Assembly: GCF_014205165.1 (NCBI RefSeq)
Contig: NZ_JACHMZ010000001.1
Coordinates: 7,236,501 to 7,300,500 of the forward strand
Origin: Micromonospora carbonacea
Lineage (GTDB): Bacteria > Actinomycetota > Actinomycetes > Mycobacteriales > Micromonosporaceae
DNA: 64,000 nt
Direction of reading: 5' to 3'
Shown: piece by piece, positions 23,975-31,704 of the stretch
Numbering within the stretch: the stretch's first letter is position 1
Layout of the letters: each line of letters begins with the position of its first letter
Notes under the pieces: generated by a model
The model's database searches: none
Told to the model about the DNA's origin: nothing
Seen by the model: the letters and a program-made list of their open reading frames with translations, nothing else
Program-made: the position numbers and the translations under genes

Positions 23975-25687
23975 ATGACGCAAGACCAGAACGGGCCGGT
24001 CAGCGGCGAGCGGCGAGTGCTGAGCCGGAGAGCCGTCCTGACGACGGTGGGGGCCGTGCCGGTCGCCGCAGCGGCCGGGACACTGCTGGGGGCCACGGGA
24101 GCCTCGGCCGCGCCCGCGACCATCAACGTGTCGGCGCAGCGGCAGACCATCAAGGGGTACGGCGCGATGGCCCACGCGGCCTGGATCGGCGACCTGACGG
24201 CCGCCCAGCGGGAGACGGCGTTCGGCACCGGCGAGGGCCGGCTGGGCTTCTCCATCCTGCGCATCCCCGTCGGCGAGAGCTCGGCCGACTTCGGCCGCGA
24301 CCTCGCCACGGCGAAGCGCGCCGTCGAGCTGGGGGTGACCGTCTTCGCGTCGCCGTGGAACCCGCCGGCCAGCATGATCGAGACCTTCACCCGGGGCAGC
24401 CAGACCAACGCGAAGCGGCTCCGCTACAGCTCGTACGCCGCCTACGCGCAGCACCTCAACGACTTCACCACCTACATGCGCAACAACGGGGTGCCCCTCT
24501 ACAGCATCTCCGTGCAGAACGAGCCCGACTACGCGCACGACTGGACCTGGTGGACCACCACCGAAATGGTCAAGTTCCTGAAGGAGAACGCCGGCTCGAT
24601 CAGCACCCGGGTCATGGCGCCCGAGTCGTTCCAGTACGTCAAGTCCATGTCGGACCCGATCCTCAACGACGCCGCCGCGCTGGCCAACGTGGACATCATC
24701 GGGGCCCACCTCTACGGGACGTCGTACTCGAACTTCCCGTACCCCCTGTTCAAGCAGAAGGGTGCGGGCAAAGAGCTGTGGATGACGGAGGTCTACTACC
24801 CCAACAGCAACACCAACTCGGGTGACGCCTGGCCCGAGGCGCTCGACGTGGGCGAGCACATCCACCGCGCCATGGTCGACGCCGAGTTCCAGGCGTACGT
24901 CTGGTGGTATCTGCGGCGCAGCTACGGCCCCATGCGCGAGGACGGCCAGATCAGCAAGCGGGGTGCCATGATGACGCACTTCGCCCGGTTCGTCCGGCCC
25001 GGCTACACCCGGATCGACGCGACGGCGAACCCGGCGTCGAACGTCTACGTCTCGGCGTACCGGGGCGGCAACACCGTCGTCATCGTCGCCGTCAACAAGA
25101 ACACCTCGTCGGTGAGCCAGCAGTTCACCCTGTCGGGTGCCACCGCGTCGGGCAGCGTCCAGAACTGGCTGACCGACGCGAGCCGGACGGTCGCGCCGCA
25201 GAACGCGCTCACCATGTCCAACGGCTCGCTCACCGTCAACCTGCCCGCGCGCAGCATCATGACCTTCGTGACCAGCCTGAACGGCACCCCGCCGCCGACC
25301 ACGCCGCCGCCCACCACCCCGCCGCCCAGCCCGACCCCCACGCCCACCGTCACGCCCCCGCCGAGCGGCTCGGGCCCCCGGGTCGCCTACACGATGAACT
25401 CGTGGGGCTCCGGCTTCACGGCCAGCATCGACATCACCAACACGGACACCTCGGCGATCAACGGCTGGACGTTGGCGTTCACCCTGCCCTCGGGCCAGTC
25501 GATCACGTCGGGCTGGAACGCCACCTACTCGCCCTCCAGCGGCCAGGTGAGCGCCCGCAACGTCGACTACAACGCCACGATCGCCCCCGGGGCCACCATC
25601 AGCATCGGCTTCCAGGCGAACACCAGCGGCAGCACCGCCAAGCCGACCGCCTTCACCCTCAACGGCGTCGCCTGCACGGTGGTCTGA
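23975..25687 (+). CDS. Secreted GH30 glycoside hydrolase (glucuronoxylanase-like) with CBM2
   Basis: 570 residues; ATG 23975 sits behind CAGGAGGA. A twin-arginine-like signal ('LSRRAVLTTVGAVPVAAAAG', cleavage near ASA) leads to a GH30 catalytic domain (about 48-420) with acid/base Glu183 ('SISVQNEPDY') and nucleophile Glu272 ('ELWMTEVYY'). The start 'TIKGYGAMAHAAWIGDL' and overall form are closest to xylan-acting GH30. A Pro/Thr linker (~420-455) leads to a C-terminal CBM2 with Trp in 'NSWGSGF', 'NGWTLAF' and 'SGWNATYS'. The first Cys of the usual CBM2 disulfide pair is absent (the C-terminal one is in 'GVACTVV'). It sits between the two TPR/CHAT modules. Confidence 0.9.
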   Translation: MTQDQNGPVSGERRVLSRRAVLTTVGAVPVAAAAGTLLGATGASAAPATINVSAQRQTIKGYGAMAHAAWIGDLTAAQRETAFGTGEGRLGFSILRIPVGESSADFGRDLATAKRAVELGVTVFASPWNPPASMIETFTRGSQTNAKRLRYSSYAAYAQHLNDFTTYMRNNGVPLYSISVQNEPDYAHDWTWWTTTEMVKFLKENAGSISTRVMAPESFQYVKSMSDPILNDAAALANVDIIGAHLYGTSYSNFPYPLFKQKGAGKELWMTEVYYPNSNTNSGDAWPEALDVGEHIHRAMVDAEFQAYVWWYLRRSYGPMREDGQISKRGAMMTHFARFVRPGYTRIDATANPASNVYVSAYRGGNTVVIVAVNKNTSSVSQQFTLSGATASGSVQNWLTDASRTVAPQNALTMSNGSLTVNLPARSIMTFVTSLNGTPPPTTPPPTTPPPSPTPTPTVTPPPSGSGPRVAYTMNSWGSGFTASIDITNTDTSAINGWTLAFTLPSGQSITSGWNATYSPSSGQVSARNVDYNATIAPGATISIGFQANTSGSTAKPTAFTLNGVACTVV

Positions 25688-25717
25688 CCGCCGCAGGATC
25701 CACCGACCGACGAAGAA

Positions 25718-25757
25718 CCGGGTGCGGCCCCTCCGGCGACGGAGGAGCCGCACCCGG
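25718..25757 (+). terminator. Strong hairpin terminator after GH30 gene
   Basis: An 18-bp stem with one mismatch (25718-25735 / 25740-25757) and a GCGA loop, 31 bp after the GH30 stop. Confidence 0.8.
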
Positions 25758-25781
25758 CGTACGTACTGCTGCCGTTGCCTC

Positions 25782-26087
25782 TCAGGTGGGTCCCTGGTCT
25801 CCCGCGCGTCGGCGGCGGAGTTGTTCGAGGACGGCGGTGCGTGCTTCGAGATCGGGGTGGCCCATCTGCCGGTTCAGATCCACCACGTGTTCGAGCTCCT
25901 GGATCGCCTGGTCGAGGTCACCGCCCGCCTGGTGGACCATCGCGATGTTGTACCGGGTGGTGGCTTCGCCAGCTCTGTCACCGACCTCCCGCAGGATGGG
26001 AAGGTGCGGCGCAGGTGGTCGAGGGCCCGCCGCCAATCTCCCAGCCCGGCGTGCAGGAGAGGGGCGCGACAGTTCTCGATCCTCCAT
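25782..26087 (-). pseudogene. Decayed divergent TPR gene, module B
   Basis: Begins at the conserved ATG with 'MEDRELSRP' (compare MEDPEPSRS of the intact gene), then jumps after a few codons into the last repeats. A one-base loss near 26000 shifts the frame. It ends with the conserved 'GDLDQAIQELEHVVDLNRQM' and '...RRAGDQGPT', stop at 25782. The shared N-terminal domain and nearly all TPRs are gone. Both ends of the gene survive, so the loss was internal. Confidence 0.85.
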
Positions 26088-26203
26088 GCCGAGCCACCTC
26101 AGTTCTTCCCGCTGCTCCTCCCGGATACCTGTTCGACGATCATCAAGGACGAACCCTGGCACGACGACGTTTGGAGGGTGAGCCGGTCGTCATTGTTCGT
26201 CCC

Positions 26204-26318
26204 ACGACGGCCGGGATGCAGTCGGTGAGTCGGAAACTCGTCACCTGAGCCGGGTTCTCCGGCCGGCCGGGCCCGGGATGCGAATGGAACGTACAGTAGC
26301 CGCCGTGGCCGGCCGTCA
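26204..26318 (+). promoter_or_regulatory. Duplicated promoter region, module B
   Basis: Close copy of 19631-19740. In module A the EACC1 gene follows; here the sequence passes almost directly into the CHAT relic's ribosome site (GACGGGATGGGCAGATGAGC). The intact TPR gene downstream is presumably still driven from here. Confidence 0.55.
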
Positions 26319-26333
26319 CGACGGGATGGGCAG

Positions 26334-26507
26334 ATGAGCACCTTCGAGTTTGAGGTCTTCGCGCATACCTCCGACTGCTACCAGCTGCGCCTGTCCGTCG
26401 ACGGCGAGCCGCACGTCGACGTCGTCGAACTATCCGTGCCCGCCGTCGCCGCCCAGTCCCACTATCAGTTCAGGTGCCTCGGCCCTGCGGCCCCTGATGG
26501 TCACTGA
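26334..26507 (+). pseudogene. 57-codon CHAT-NTPase relic, still an open frame
   Basis: Starts 'MSTFEFEVFAHTSDCYQLRL', matching residues 1-20 of the intact CHAT protein (MSTFELEVFAQTSNYYELRL). At about codon 27 it jumps to 'VDVVELSVPA', matching 'VNVVELPVPA' near residue 656. It then ends 'PAAPDGH' like the intact '..DPASDGQ'. Around 690 codons, including the whole protease and NTPase, are missing, yet the frame is intact. Its stop overlaps the next TPR gene by 11 bp exactly as in module A. It could act only as a translated leader. Confidence 0.9.
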
Positions 26508-27714
26508 CCCGGCGGGCCTCGCCCGGTGGGTGGAGGTGCATCGGCTCGCCGTCGCCGGTCGACAGGCGGAGATCGCCCGGGTCACCGGTCTCCGGGTGTC
26601 CCGGGTGTGGCTGCGTACGTCGCGGTTCGCTGCGGTGGAGGCCGTGGCGACCGCGACCCTGACCCTGGGCCCGGACGCCCACGCGTTCTACGAACGGGGC
26701 TGTGCGCGGGTGTTGACCGGTCGGCCCTGGCTGGCGCTGGAGGACTACCAGCAGGCCCTGACCATGTACCAGCAGGCCGGCATCCGAGGCAACGAAGCCG
26801 CCGTCCTCAACAGCATCGGTAACGTGTACGCCGGATTCGGAGAGCGCGCGCGGGCTGCCGACTACTACCGTCAGGCCCTCTCCTTGGAACGGGAGGTCGA
26901 CGATCGGGCTGGCGAAGCCGCTGCCCTGACCAACATAGGCAGCCTGCACGCCAGGTTGGGGGACTGGCGTCGAGCTCTCAGCTACCTCATCCAGGCCCTC
27001 CTCATTCGGGGGGAGACCGGTGACCGGGCCGGCGAAGCCACCATCCTGAACAACATCGGCCATGTGTGCGTCGGGTTGAGAGAGTGGAAGAGGGCTGCCG
27101 ATTTTTTCATCCAGGCCCTCTGCATTCGGCGGGAGGTCGGCGACCGGTTCGGTGAAGCCGCCACCCTTAGCAACCTCGGGCATGTGTGCGACGGAATGGG
27201 GGACTGGCGGCGTGCTCTCGACTTCTATCACCAGGTACTCCCGATTCAGCGGGAGGTCGGCGATCGGGCTGGCGAAGCCGCCACCTTGAGCAGCATCGGC
27301 CTTGTGCGCTTCGGATTGCGGGAGTGGGGGCGGACCCTCGACCACTACCACCAGGCCCTCTCCATCCGGCAGGACGTCGGCGACCGGGTTGGTGAGGCCT
27401 TCAGTCTCAGCAACATCGGCCATGTGTACGCCGGGCTGGGGCACTGGCGGCGGGCTCTTGACTACCACCACCAAGCCCTCCCCATTTTGCAGGAGGTTGG
27501 CGACCGAAGGGGCGAAGCAATCGTCCGGTACAACATCGCGATGGTCCACGAGGCTAGCGGTGACCTTGACCGAGCGATCCGGGAGCTTGAACACGTCGTC
27601 GACCTGGAAAGGCAGATCGACCATCCCGACCTCGAAGCCACCGCTGCCGTCCTCGAACAGTTCCGCCGACAGCATGCAGCAGCCCAGGAATCAGAATCGC
27701 CTGCGGGACGGTAA
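26497..27714 (+). CDS. TPR-repeat protein of module B
   Basis: 405 residues, ATG inside the end of the CHAT relic (11-bp overlap). It has the same shared N-terminal domain ('EVHRLAVAGRQAEIARVTG', 'TSRFAAVEAVATATLTLGPD') and seven or so 40-residue TPRs ending with 'GDLDRAIRELEHVVDLERQI'. Its repeats differ clearly from each other ('NIGSLHARLGDWRRALSYL', 'NLGHVCDGMGDWRRALDFY'), unlike module A. The reading frame is fully intact although its protease partner is lost. It may work with the module-A CHAT protein or act as a decoy or regulator; this is inference. Confidence 0.85.
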   Translation: MVTDPAGLARWVEVHRLAVAGRQAEIARVTGLRVSRVWLRTSRFAAVEAVATATLTLGPDAHAFYERGCARVLTGRPWLALEDYQQALTMYQQAGIRGNEAAVLNSIGNVYAGFGERARAADYYRQALSLEREVDDRAGEAAALTNIGSLHARLGDWRRALSYLIQALLIRGETGDRAGEATILNNIGHVCVGLREWKRAADFFIQALCIRREVGDRFGEAATLSNLGHVCDGMGDWRRALDFYHQVLPIQREVGDRAGEAATLSSIGLVRFGLREWGRTLDHYHQALSIRQDVGDRVGEAFSLSNIGHVYAGLGHWRRALDYHHQALPILQEVGDRRGEAIVRYNIAMVHEASGDLDRAIRELEHVVDLERQIDHPDLEATAAVLEQFRRQHAAAQESESPAGR

Positions 27715-27789
27715 CGGCGCGGGTTGACGCAAGCGAGACGCTCCTGACGTCAGCCGTGGCGGTTCCCTTCCTCGTGGTGTCGACGAGGC

Positions 27790-27822
27790 GGCGGGCCGCG
27801 CACCGTGTGTGCGCGACCCGCC
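27790..27822. terminator. Hairpin terminator between convergent genes
   Basis: A 14-bp stem with one mismatch (27790-27803 / 27809-27822), loop CGTGT, between the module-B TPR gene and the pectate lyase gene. Confidence 0.75.
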
Positions 27823-27850
27823 TGGTACGGCGAGAACTGGGCCTGCCGGC

Positions 27851-28660
27851 CTACTTGTAGACGATGTTCGACGACGTGTACTTGCAGTACGTACCATCGG
27901 CTCCGCTGCCGGTCTTGACGGGCTCCTTGCCGCTGTTGTTGCCCGTGTAGCGGTCGCAGATGGAGATCTTCCTGCTGCTGTCGCCGTAGATGGTGATGCC
28001 CGAGAACGTCGCGGTGTCCCCGTAGTTGGTGTTGATGCCGGCCAGCGCCGAGCCGGGTGCGGTCACGGTGACGTTCTGGATGACGACCATCCGCTTGTAC
28101 TGGGTCGAGCAGTTGCCGCACGACCGGTACAGCTTGCCGAAGTTACTGACGTCGAAGTTCTTGATGGTCAGCGTGCCGCCGCCGTTGTGCTGGAACACCT
28201 TGTCGGAGGCGGACCGGGCGCCGCCGCCGTCGACCGTGTAGTTGGCCGACGAGCCGCCCTTGAACGTGGCGGCGTCCTCGCCCACGTCCTCCCACCAGAC
28301 GTTGACCAAAGTGCAGCTGCCCTTGCAGTGGATGCCGTCGGCGGCCGGCGAGCCGATGATCAGGTTCTTGACCACGGCTCCGTCGGCCAGCTCGAAGAGC
28401 GGCTTCTGGCTCTCGCTCTGGCCGCCGTCGCCCATCGCGCCACCGGCTTTGTAGCGCACCAGGCCGAAGTCCTTGGTGCCGCTGACCGACTGGGTGCTGG
28501 TCACGGTCGTGGTGCTCTTGGGCGTCGGCCAGGTGGCGGCCTGCGCGCCGGTCTGGGTTGCGGCCAGGCCGGTGGCGACCAGTCCTGCGGTGACGAGCGG
28601 CAGCAGGGCGAGCTGCCACCGCCGGTGGCGTGGCGTCGCGCCGTTGTCACGTGTGCTCAC
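27851..28660 (-). CDS. Secreted pectate lyase, PL3 type
   Basis: 269 residues; the GTG at 28660 lies behind CGGAGGACAC (a TTG at 28681 is less likely). An N-terminal Sec signal ('LALLPLVTAGLVATGLAATQ', cleavage near AQA) leads to a single parallel beta-helix domain with PL3 signatures: 'GLVRYKAGGAMGDGGQSESQ', 'IIGSPAADGIHCKGSCTL', 'VWWEDVGEDAATFKG' (calcium-binding acids) and 'VFQHNGGGTLTIKNF'. It cleaves polygalacturonate by beta-elimination outside the cell. With the GH30 gene it suggests a plant-debris lifestyle. Confidence 0.92.
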   Translation of the reverse strand: MSTRDNGATPRHRRWQLALLPLVTAGLVATGLAATQTGAQAATWPTPKSTTTVTSTQSVSGTKDFGLVRYKAGGAMGDGGQSESQKPLFELADGAVVKNLIIGSPAADGIHCKGSCTLVNVWWEDVGEDAATFKGGSSANYTVDGGGARSASDKVFQHNGGGTLTIKNFDVSNFGKLYRSCGNCSTQYKRMVVIQNVTVTAPGSALAGINTNYGDTATFSGITIYGDSSRKISICDRYTGNNSGKEPVKTGSGADGTYCKYTSSNIVYK

Positions 28661-29079
28661 GTGTCCTCCGAAACGGATCAAGGGACGGGGTGGTGGCGGA
28701 CGTGCGTCCGCGGGCGTGGCAAGCGCCTCGCCGGTATCGCCGCACGCACCGGGAAAGCGCTTGCCTACGAGTTGTTACGGTACGACAACCGTCGATGGCG
28801 CGGAAGGGTCTTACTTTGCGGGCGTCGGAATCTGGGCGCGAAGGTCAACGCATGGTGGTGTCCCGGTCACGCTGGGGCGGGGCCCTCCCGGTGGCTCACC
28901 CCGGCGCCATGCCGCCTGCCCGCAGCGCCGGCAAACGTGGACAGAAACTGTTTCCCAGTAACCGAAACCGTCCAAGGTCCCAGCTTGCCGCCTGCCTGCC
29001 GCCGTCGTGCGCCCGCGCGCCCAGCGGCGGTTAGGAAGGGGCCCTTCCTATACAGAAAGCGTTAACAAGGTGCCCTTCC
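28661..29079. other. 419-bp region upstream of the pectate lyase
   Basis: No gene recognised. It contains the LacI-type site at 28752-28765, a second AAGCGC half-site near 28717, the inverted GTTGT...ACAAC around 28774-28793, a GAAACTGTTTC near 28945, and ends in the four-copy intergenic element (29031-29083). Confidence 0.45.
28752..28765. promoter_or_regulatory. LacI/CRE-type operator candidate for pectate lyase
   Basis: GGAAAGCGCTTGCC, with a perfect AAGCGCTT core, 92 bp upstream of the pectate-lyase start. This is the type of site bound by LacI-family repressors of plant-polysaccharide genes. Confidence 0.5.
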
Positions 29080-29083
29080 TTAC
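29031..29083. repeat. GTTAACGC double-hairpin element, copy 1
   Basis: Two GC-rich hairpin arms (TTAGGAAGGGGCCCTTCCTA and a shorter one around GTGCCC) flank the core GAAAGCGTTAAC. The element supplies the TAA stop of the CDP-alcohol transferase gene. About 50 of 53 positions match copy 2 (45432-45485, read in reverse). Confidence 0.8.
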
Positions 29084-29802
29084 CGCAGCGAAGCGCGGGC
29101 GGAGAAGGCGATGCTCGCCAGCAGGAAGCCGCCGTTGACGACCGTGAACGCCACGATCACCCAGAAGGTGAGGGCCGGGGCGAACGCCAGCACCAGGCCC
29201 GCCACGAAGATCACCGCGCCGTAGTCGCGGACCAGCTTCACCAGCCGCACCGGCAGCGACGTCGAGGTGACCATGCTGGCCGCGTTCGGGCCGGACTGCA
29301 TCACCGACGTGACGAGGTTGACCATCCAGGTGCCCGCGAACAGCGCGACCAGCCACGTCGGCGTCGACGGGCGCTGCGCCACCGCCGTGGCCGACAGGGC
29401 GGCCACCAGGGCGATCTGGGCGGCCACGTCGGCGAGCACGTCGACCCGGGCACCTGCCGGGCTGCCCGTCTTGGTCACCCGGGCGAGCTGCCCGTCGGCG
29501 CAGTCCAGCGAGTAGGCCACCTGCCAGCCGACCAGGGCCACCACCCCGACCACCCAGGCCGGGACGGTGCCGGCGGCCACCTCGTCGGCGAGCGCGACCA
29601 CGGTGACCGAGGCGGCCAGCCCGAGCACCAGGTTGGCCAGCGTCAGCGCCGTGGGGCGCAGCCCGAGCCGCTGGGCGACCAGCGCGAACACCGCGCCGAG
29701 CCACTGGCTGACCGACTCGCTGAACAGGCCGCCGCCCCGGTTGACCCGGTGGAAGTCGGCTACGGACGGGCGGGCGGGATCAGCCAAGGTCGCGGAGTGC
29801 AC
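29080..29802 (-). CDS. CDP-alcohol phosphatidyltransferase
   Basis: 240 residues, GTG start overlapping the dehydrogenase stop by 23 bp. The catalytic signature D-x2-DG-x2-AR-x8-G-x3-D-x3-D appears as 'DCADGQLARVTKTGSPAGAR' followed by 'VDVLAD'. There are five to six membrane segments. Such enzymes join a CDP-activated alcohol or diacylglycerol to a hydroxylated acceptor. The two upstream genes could make and activate the alcohol phosphate. Exact product unknown. Its stop codon lies inside the repeat element at its 3' end. Confidence 0.88.
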   Translation of the reverse strand: MHSATLADPARPSVADFHRVNRGGGLFSESVSQWLGAVFALVAQRLGLRPTALTLANLVLGLAASVTVVALADEVAAGTVPAWVVGVVALVGWQVAYSLDCADGQLARVTKTGSPAGARVDVLADVAAQIALVAALSATAVAQRPSTPTWLVALFAGTWMVNLVTSVMQSGPNAASMVTSTSLPVRLVKLVRDYGAVIFVAGLVLAFAPALTFWVIVAFTVVNGGFLLASIAFSARASLR

Positions 29803-30844
29803 CGGCGTAGTCTGCCAGCCGCTCCCGCGTCTCGGTAGCCGACATCGCCAGGTGCTCCAGGATGGTGTACCGGTCGGGGCGGGTGGCCGGCGCGAACTGC
29901 ACCGCCTCGACGAACTGGTCGTCGGTGAGCCCCACCTCGGCCGGCAGCCGGGGCAGGTTGTGCCGGGCCAGGCACGCCGACATCTCCGCGAAGCGACGCC
30001 CGTCGCCGCGCAGGAACGTGCAGAACAGCGCGCCGAGGCCGGCCAGCTCGCCGTGCGAGGCGGTGCCGGGGAAGAGCGCGTCGACCGCGTGCATGATCTC
30101 GTGGCAGCCGCCGCTGGACGGGCGGGACGTGCCGCACACCGCCATCGCCAGCCCGCTGGAGATCAGCGCCTCGGCGAGCACGGTGACGAACGCGTCGTCG
30201 GTCATGTCGCCGGGGTGGGCGAGGACCGCCTCGGCCCCCATCCGGGCCAGCGACGCGGCCAGGCCGTCGACGGGCTCGCCGCGCACCTGGCGGGCCAGCT
30301 CCCAGTCGGCCAGCGCGCTGATGTTGCTCACCACGTCGCCGATGCCGGCCCGGTTGTGCCGCTCCGGCCCGGCCTCCACGAAGTCGAGGTCCACGATCAC
30401 GGCGATCGGGATGTGCACCCCGTAGGAGCCCTTGATCCCGCCGGTGATCAGCGACGCCACCGGGGAGGCGATGCCGTCGTTGGCCAGGCTCGTCGCCACG
30501 GTCACCATGGGCAGGCCGCGCCGGGTGGCCGCGTACTTCGCCACGTCGATCGTCTTGCCGCCGCCGATGCCCACCACCGCGTCGTACGACCGGGCGCGCA
30601 GCTTCCCGCCCAGGTCGTCGGCCGCCTCCAGGGTGCCCCCGGCCACGGTGAACACGTCGGCCGAGCGCAGCGACGGGCGGATCAGCTCGGCGATCTGCCC
30701 GCCCTGCCCCGGCCCGACCACCACGGCGACGTCCCCGCCGGAGGAGATCCGCCCGTCGGCCAGGATCGCCGCCAGGTCCGCCACCGCGCCCCGCCGCACG
30801 TCGATGTGCAGCGGGGTGAGGATCGTCCGGGCTAGTAGCGGCAC
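29780..30844 (-). CDS. Glycerol-1-phosphate-dehydrogenase-like protein (AraM/EgsA type)
   Basis: 354 residues from a GTG that overlaps the nucleotidyltransferase stop by 13 bp. It contains the NAD-binding 'GIGGGKTIDVAKYAA', 'VATSLANDGIASPVASL', 'VHIPIAVIVDLDFV' and metal-site pieces 'GIGDVVSN', 'GGCHEIMHAVD' (His) and 'ASHGELAGLG' (His), as in the sn-glycerol-1-phosphate dehydrogenase branch of Fe/Zn-type polyol dehydrogenases. It would reduce DHAP to sn-glycerol-1-phosphate or act on a related polyol phosphate. Setting between an NTP transferase and a CDP-alcohol transferase points to an unusual phospholipid or polymer headgroup. Confidence 0.82.
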   Translation of the reverse strand: MPLLARTILTPLHIDVRRGAVADLAAILADGRISSGGDVAVVVGPGQGGQIAELIRPSLRSADVFTVAGGTLEAADDLGGKLRARSYDAVVGIGGGKTIDVAKYAATRRGLPMVTVATSLANDGIASPVASLITGGIKGSYGVHIPIAVIVDLDFVEAGPERHNRAGIGDVVSNISALADWELARQVRGEPVDGLAASLARMGAEAVLAHPGDMTDDAFVTVLAEALISSGLAMAVCGTSRPSSGGCHEIMHAVDALFPGTASHGELAGLGALFCTFLRGDGRRFAEMSACLARHNLPRLPAEVGLTDDQFVEAVQFAPATRPDRYTILEHLAMSATETRERLADYAGALRDLG

Positions 30845-31563
30845 GCGATCTCCCGCGCGCGGGCCAGGTCGTCGTGGTTGTCGACCTCCACCCAGGAGAC
30901 GTCCCCGATGGGCGCGGCCCGCACCTCGCCGCCCCGCTCGGCGAACTCCTGGTAGCCGTCCTCGTAGTAGAGGTTCGGGTCGCGCCGCCAGGTCGCCTCC
31001 AGCGCGTCGGCGAGCGCGTCGGCCACCTGCGGCTCGATCAGCGTCGCGCCGATGTACTCCCCGTACGCCTCGCCCGGGTCCATCAGCTTGGTGATGCGGG
31101 TGAGCTGGCCGGCGGCGTCGAAGGTGGTCTTCATCTCCTCCTCGGCCAGCGTCTTGAGCGTGTCCACGGCGAGCAGGATGCCCGGCCCGCGTTCGGCCAG
31201 CAGGGTCCGCTCGACGCTCACCGGGTGCACGGTGTCGCCGTTGACCAGCAGCACGCCCCTGGCGAAGTGCTCCCGGGCCAGCCACAGCGAGTACGCGTTG
31301 TTCCACTCCTCGGCCTTGTCGTTGTGCACGAGGGTGAGCGTGACGCCGTGCCGCTTCTCCAGCTCCGCCTGGCGGGAGACGACCGCGTCGGCGGCGTAGC
31401 CGACGACGACCACCACGTCGGTGAGGCCGACCTCGGCGAGGTTGCGCAGCGCGATGTCCAGGATGGTGGTGTCACCGTCCACCGGCACCAGCGCCTTGGG
31501 CAGGGTGTCGGTGTACGGGCGCAGCCGACGCCCCGCACCGGCCGCGAGGACCATCCCGATCAT
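30832..31563 (-). CDS. Sugar/alcohol-phosphate nucleotidyltransferase
   Basis: 243 residues. The N-terminal signature 'VLAAGAGRRLRPYTDTLPKA' shows the G-x-G-x-R and PK motif; 'LVNGDTVHP' carries the metal Asp; 'GEYIGATLIE' and 'SWVEVDNHDDLARA' follow. The C-terminal W-E-V-D-x-x-D-D-L matches choline/inositol/glycerol-phosphate cytidylyltransferases (LicC-like) more than glucose-1-phosphate enzymes. It probably makes the CDP-alcohol used by the third gene. It is the first gene of a tight three-gene operon. Confidence 0.85.
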   Translation of the reverse strand: MIGMVLAAGAGRRLRPYTDTLPKALVPVDGDTTILDIALRNLAEVGLTDVVVVVGYAADAVVSRQAELEKRHGVTLTLVHNDKAEEWNNAYSLWLAREHFARGVLLVNGDTVHPVSVERTLLAERGPGILLAVDTLKTLAEEEMKTTFDAAGQLTRITKLMDPGEAYGEYIGATLIEPQVADALADALEATWRRDPNLYYEDGYQEFAERGGEVRAAPIGDVSWVEVDNHDDLARAREIACRY

Positions 31564-31704
31564 GCAGTTGCCTCCCTGGTTCGACTCCGGGTCACCGGTG
31601 GAGGATAGCGCCGGGGTCGACCCCGCCCGCCGTCAACCGGCGCGCCGGCCCCGGCAGGGCCGCGCCCGGCCCCGGCGGTTGCGGGTCAGCCCGGCCCCGG
31701 CGGG

